DNA from: Parcubacteria group bacterium GW2011_GWD2_38_11
Lineage (GTDB): Bacteria; Patescibacteriota; Minisyncoccia; Moranbacterales; GWC2-37-73
DNA: 34,457 nucleotides
Reading direction: 5' to 3'
NCBI GenBank assembly: GCA_000992325.1
Contig: LBTZ01000006.1
Span: forward strand, 1 to 34,457
Under the pieces are notes generated by a model, which saw only the letters and a program-made list of their open reading frames with translations, had not been told where the DNA came from and ran no database searches. The translations under genes were made by a program, and so were the position numbers. Shown one piece after another: positions 31,735 through 34,457 of this stretch. How positions within the stretch are numbered: position 1 is the stretch's first letter; the number at the start of each line of letters is the position of its first letter.

Positions 31735-31857
31735 GATACAATAACCAAGATACAAACATCAAATAAATTACAATAATCAATAATCAAACAGCATTTGTTT
31801 TGTGATTTGAAATTTGAGATTTATCTGGTTATTGTTTCTTGTATCTTGGTTATTTTG
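31735..31857. repeat. AACCAAGATACAA inverted repeat
   Basis: AATAACCAAGATACAA versus TTGTATCTTGGTTATT, perfect 16 bp, ~84-nt spacer. Confidence 0.85.
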
Positions 31858-31911
31858 AAAAAATACAAATAGTCTATCTTTAGACGCATAATATATTATA
31901 TGTTAATGATT

Positions 31912-32841
31912 ATGAATAAAATAATAATTGTTGGTCATAAAAATCCAGATACTGATTCAATAGTGTCTGCAATCGCAGCGCAAGAATTTTTCACCAAAGT
32001 TCTTGGCAAAGAAAGTAAAGCCTACCGAGCAGGTGTGATTAACAATGAAACCAAATTTATTTTGGAAAAAGTTGGTATAGAAATTCCTGAGCAAATCACC
32101 ACTGTCGGTGAGAATGACAGTGTTGCATTGGTTGATCATAACGAAGCTGGTCAAACTTTTGACGGACTAAATTATGGAAATATTGATTATATTTTTGATC
32201 ATCATAAACTTTCTATCGTGACGGAGAAACCAATTTTTTGTCGTATGGAGCCGATTGGAAGCACATCATCATTGGTTGCTAAAATGTTTTTCGAGAGAGG
32301 TGCTGAAATTTCTGAAGCTTGCGCAAAATTATTGTTGGCTGGAATTTTGTCAGATACTTTGAATTTGACGAGTCCAACAACAACTCAGGAGGATAAAGAG
32401 TTGGCAGAAAAACTTAACAACATCGCAAAATTAAACATAGAAGAATTTGTTGGCGAAATGTTTGATGCCAAATCAAATTTAGAAGGAATTTCATTGCAAG
32501 ACATCATCACTTTGGATTACAAAACTTTTGAGATGGGAAAATATAATGTGGGAATTGGAACATGGGAAACCACAAATCCTCAAAGCGTTAATGTGAAAAA
32601 GCAGCAAATTCTGCAGGCCCTTGTCGAAAAGAAAAATACCGACAAAGTTGACCATATGTTTTTTATGGTCGTGGATATCATTAAGGGTAATTGTCAGCTG
32701 TATATAATTTCTGAAGCTGAGAAAGTTTTAGCTGAGAAAGTTTTTGGAGGTATTGTTGAAGAGGAAATTATGTTTTTACCTGGCGTAGTATCACGAAAAA
32801 AACAAATTGTTCTTCCATTGGCTGAGGAATTGAGTAAATAA
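31912..32841 (+). CDS. ppaC: Manganese-dependent inorganic pyrophosphatase (DHH family)
   Basis: IIIVGHKNPDTDSIVSAIAAQEF, ALVDHNEAGQ, DHHKLS, EPIGSTSSLVAKMF, C-terminal SRKKQIVLPLAEEL. Confidence 0.93.
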   Translation: MNKIIIVGHKNPDTDSIVSAIAAQEFFTKVLGKESKAYRAGVINNETKFILEKVGIEIPEQITTVGENDSVALVDHNEAGQTFDGLNYGNIDYIFDHHKLSIVTEKPIFCRMEPIGSTSSLVAKMFFERGAEISEACAKLLLAGILSDTLNLTSPTTTQEDKELAEKLNNIAKLNIEEFVGEMFDAKSNLEGISLQDIITLDYKTFEMGKYNVGIGTWETTNPQSVNVKKQQILQALVEKKNTDKVDHMFFMVVDIIKGNCQLYIISEAEKVLAEKVFGGIVEEEIMFLPGVVSRKKQIVLPLAEELSK

Positions 32842-32909
32842 CCTCGAAAAAGATAGTTTGTTTTGTTGGATAAGTATTGCCAGGATAATTTTAAATAATG
32901 TTTTTAAAA

Positions 32910-32979
32910 AAAGTAATCAGTCATTTGTCATCAGTCATCAATTCGAAAGGATGACCGATTGCTGATGACCGATGACTGT
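32910..32979. repeat. Inverted CAGTCATCA repeat with TCGAAAGG core
   Basis: aatcagtcatttgtcatcagtcatcaattcgaaaggatgaccgattgctgatgaccgatgactg. Confidence 0.85.
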
Positions 32980-32989
32980 TGTATTTATT

Positions 32990-34285
32990 ATGATAAATTC
33001 GGAAATCAAAAAATTGCCTGAGTCTGAAATTGAAGTTGTCGTGACTGTTTCTTGGGATGAATGGAAAAAATATATTGATCAGGCAGCAAAAGATTATTCA
33101 AAGGAAATTAAAATTCAAGGTTTTCGCGCAGGATTTGCTCCTCGCGATATGGTTGAAAAGAAAGTTGGCACAGCTGCCTTGTTTGATGCTGCTGCTCAAA
33201 AAGCAGTGCAGGCAACTTTTCCAAAAGTAGTTGTTGAAAAGAAAATTGAAGCAATTGGAAAACCTAAGGCTGAAATTGTGAAATTGGCTGAAGGAAATGA
33301 TTTGGAATATAAGGTTGTTGTGTCAGTTATTCCTGAGGTGTCAATGAAATCTTGGAAAAGTGGCGTTGAAAAAGTCAACAAAGAATATTCCAAGAAAAAT
33401 GCTGAAGTTACTGCCCAGGATGTTGAAAAAGAATTGGCTGAAATCGCCAAGAGCCGCGTGCAGCACATCACAGTAGAAAGAGAAGCGCAAGATGGCGACA
33501 ATGTCATCCTGTCGTTTGTTGTGAAAAAAGATGGTGTTCCAATAGAAAATGGTTCGAGCAAAAGCCACCCTATGATTTTGGGACGCGGCGTTTTTATTCC
33601 TGGATTTGAGGAACAAGTGGTTGGAATGAAAGCGGGCGAGGTTAAAGAGTTTGAATTAACTTTTCCAAAGGATTATCACCAAAAGGGCTTGGCTGGAAAT
33701 CCGGCGCAATTCACAGTGACAGTTGAAACTGTGCAGGAGCGAAAATCTCCAGAAGTTACTGATGAATTTGCCAGATCACTTGGAAAATTTAAAGATTTGG
33801 CTGAAATGCGAAAAAATGTGACTGAAGGAATGGAGGAAGAAAAGAAAATTGAATTAAAAGAAAAGAGACGCGGCGCTATCATTGACGTCTTGGTTGAAAA
33901 TACTATAGTTGAAATCCCTCATATTCTTATTCATGAGGAGCTTCACAAAATGATCGGCGAATTTGAGATGCAACTGCAAGGAATGAACATCACCTTTGAG
34001 CAATATTTAAAACAAATTGGAAAAACCATTGATGAGCTTGAAAAAGAGTGGGAACCTCAAGCAATCAAAAGGATAAAGGCGGCTCTTGCATTGGAAGAAG
34101 TGGCCAAGGAGCGAGAAATTGAAGTTGCCAGCGAAGAAGTTGAGGCAGAAATGAACAAAACTCTTGCTCAATACAAAAAAATTCAAGATGCTGAAAAGAA
34201 TATTGATCTAGGCAAATTGTATAACTACGTGAAGGGGACAATGGTTAATGAAAAAGTATTGGAATATTTGGAGAATATTAAGTAG
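32990..34285 (+). CDS. tig: Trigger factor
   Basis: KIQGFRAGFAPRDMVEKKVG ribosome-binding signature; PPIase-like GRGVFIPGFEEQVVGMKAGEVKEFELTFPKDY; long helical C-domain. Confidence 0.94.
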   Translation: MINSEIKKLPESEIEVVVTVSWDEWKKYIDQAAKDYSKEIKIQGFRAGFAPRDMVEKKVGTAALFDAAAQKAVQATFPKVVVEKKIEAIGKPKAEIVKLAEGNDLEYKVVVSVIPEVSMKSWKSGVEKVNKEYSKKNAEVTAQDVEKELAEIAKSRVQHITVEREAQDGDNVILSFVVKKDGVPIENGSSKSHPMILGRGVFIPGFEEQVVGMKAGEVKEFELTFPKDYHQKGLAGNPAQFTVTVETVQERKSPEVTDEFARSLGKFKDLAEMRKNVTEGMEEEKKIELKEKRRGAIIDVLVENTIVEIPHILIHEELHKMIGEFEMQLQGMNITFEQYLKQIGKTIDELEKEWEPQAIKRIKAALALEEVAKEREIEVASEEVEAEMNKTLAQYKKIQDAEKNIDLGKLYNYVKGTMVNEKVLEYLENIK

Positions 34286-34332
34286 ATACGTCTTTAAATT
34301 TGGGCTGTTTTTCTTGATAGTGTAATCGGTAA

Positions 34333-34405
34333 ACAGTCATCAGTCATCGGGATGAATAGAATAAGGTATGTGAATTTGATGACTGATTGCTGATGACAGA
34401 TGACT
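34333..34405. repeat. Inverted CAGTCATCA repeat
   Basis: aacagtcatcagtcatcgggatg...gatgactgattgctgatgacagatgac. Confidence 0.8.
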
Positions 34406-34457
34406 TTTGCTGTTTAAGAATCCAATAAATTTTTGAAGTTGCAAATAAAATATATGG

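Overview
AT-rich window whose gene content resembles a Candidate Phyla Radiation/Patescibacteria-type genome (inference from gene content and compactness only). Housekeeping genes: infB (partial, minus strand, cut by the window start and missing from the ORF track), DUF4446, comM/yifB-like AAA ATPase, rsmA, pcrA/uvrD helicase, xerC/D-type recombinase, nusA, Mn-dependent pyrophosphatase, trigger factor. Accessory content: a split Gram-positive-style type IV secretion (T4SS)-like apparatus. Block A (~4.8-10.2 kb) holds VirB2/TrbC-like pilins, PrgI, a VirB4 N-domain ORF, the VirB4 ATPase and a membrane protein. Block B (~22.3-29.8 kb) holds a VirB6/TrbL-like protein, a 601-aa partner and four more pilin-like proteins. 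A LysM-CHAP hydrolase and a small lipoprotein lie between them. No VirD4 or relaxase is visible. The most unusual layer is repeats: (i) palindromic elements with a conserved core but different, self-complementary arms; (ii) repeats inserted in frame inside conserved genes; (iii) inverted-repeat elements carrying a small ORF (GIY-YIG nuclease; four-helix-bundle IVP/S23-like protein) alongside 'empty' copies; (iv) a tRNA-Ser-like gene that appears to lack the whole anticodon arm.
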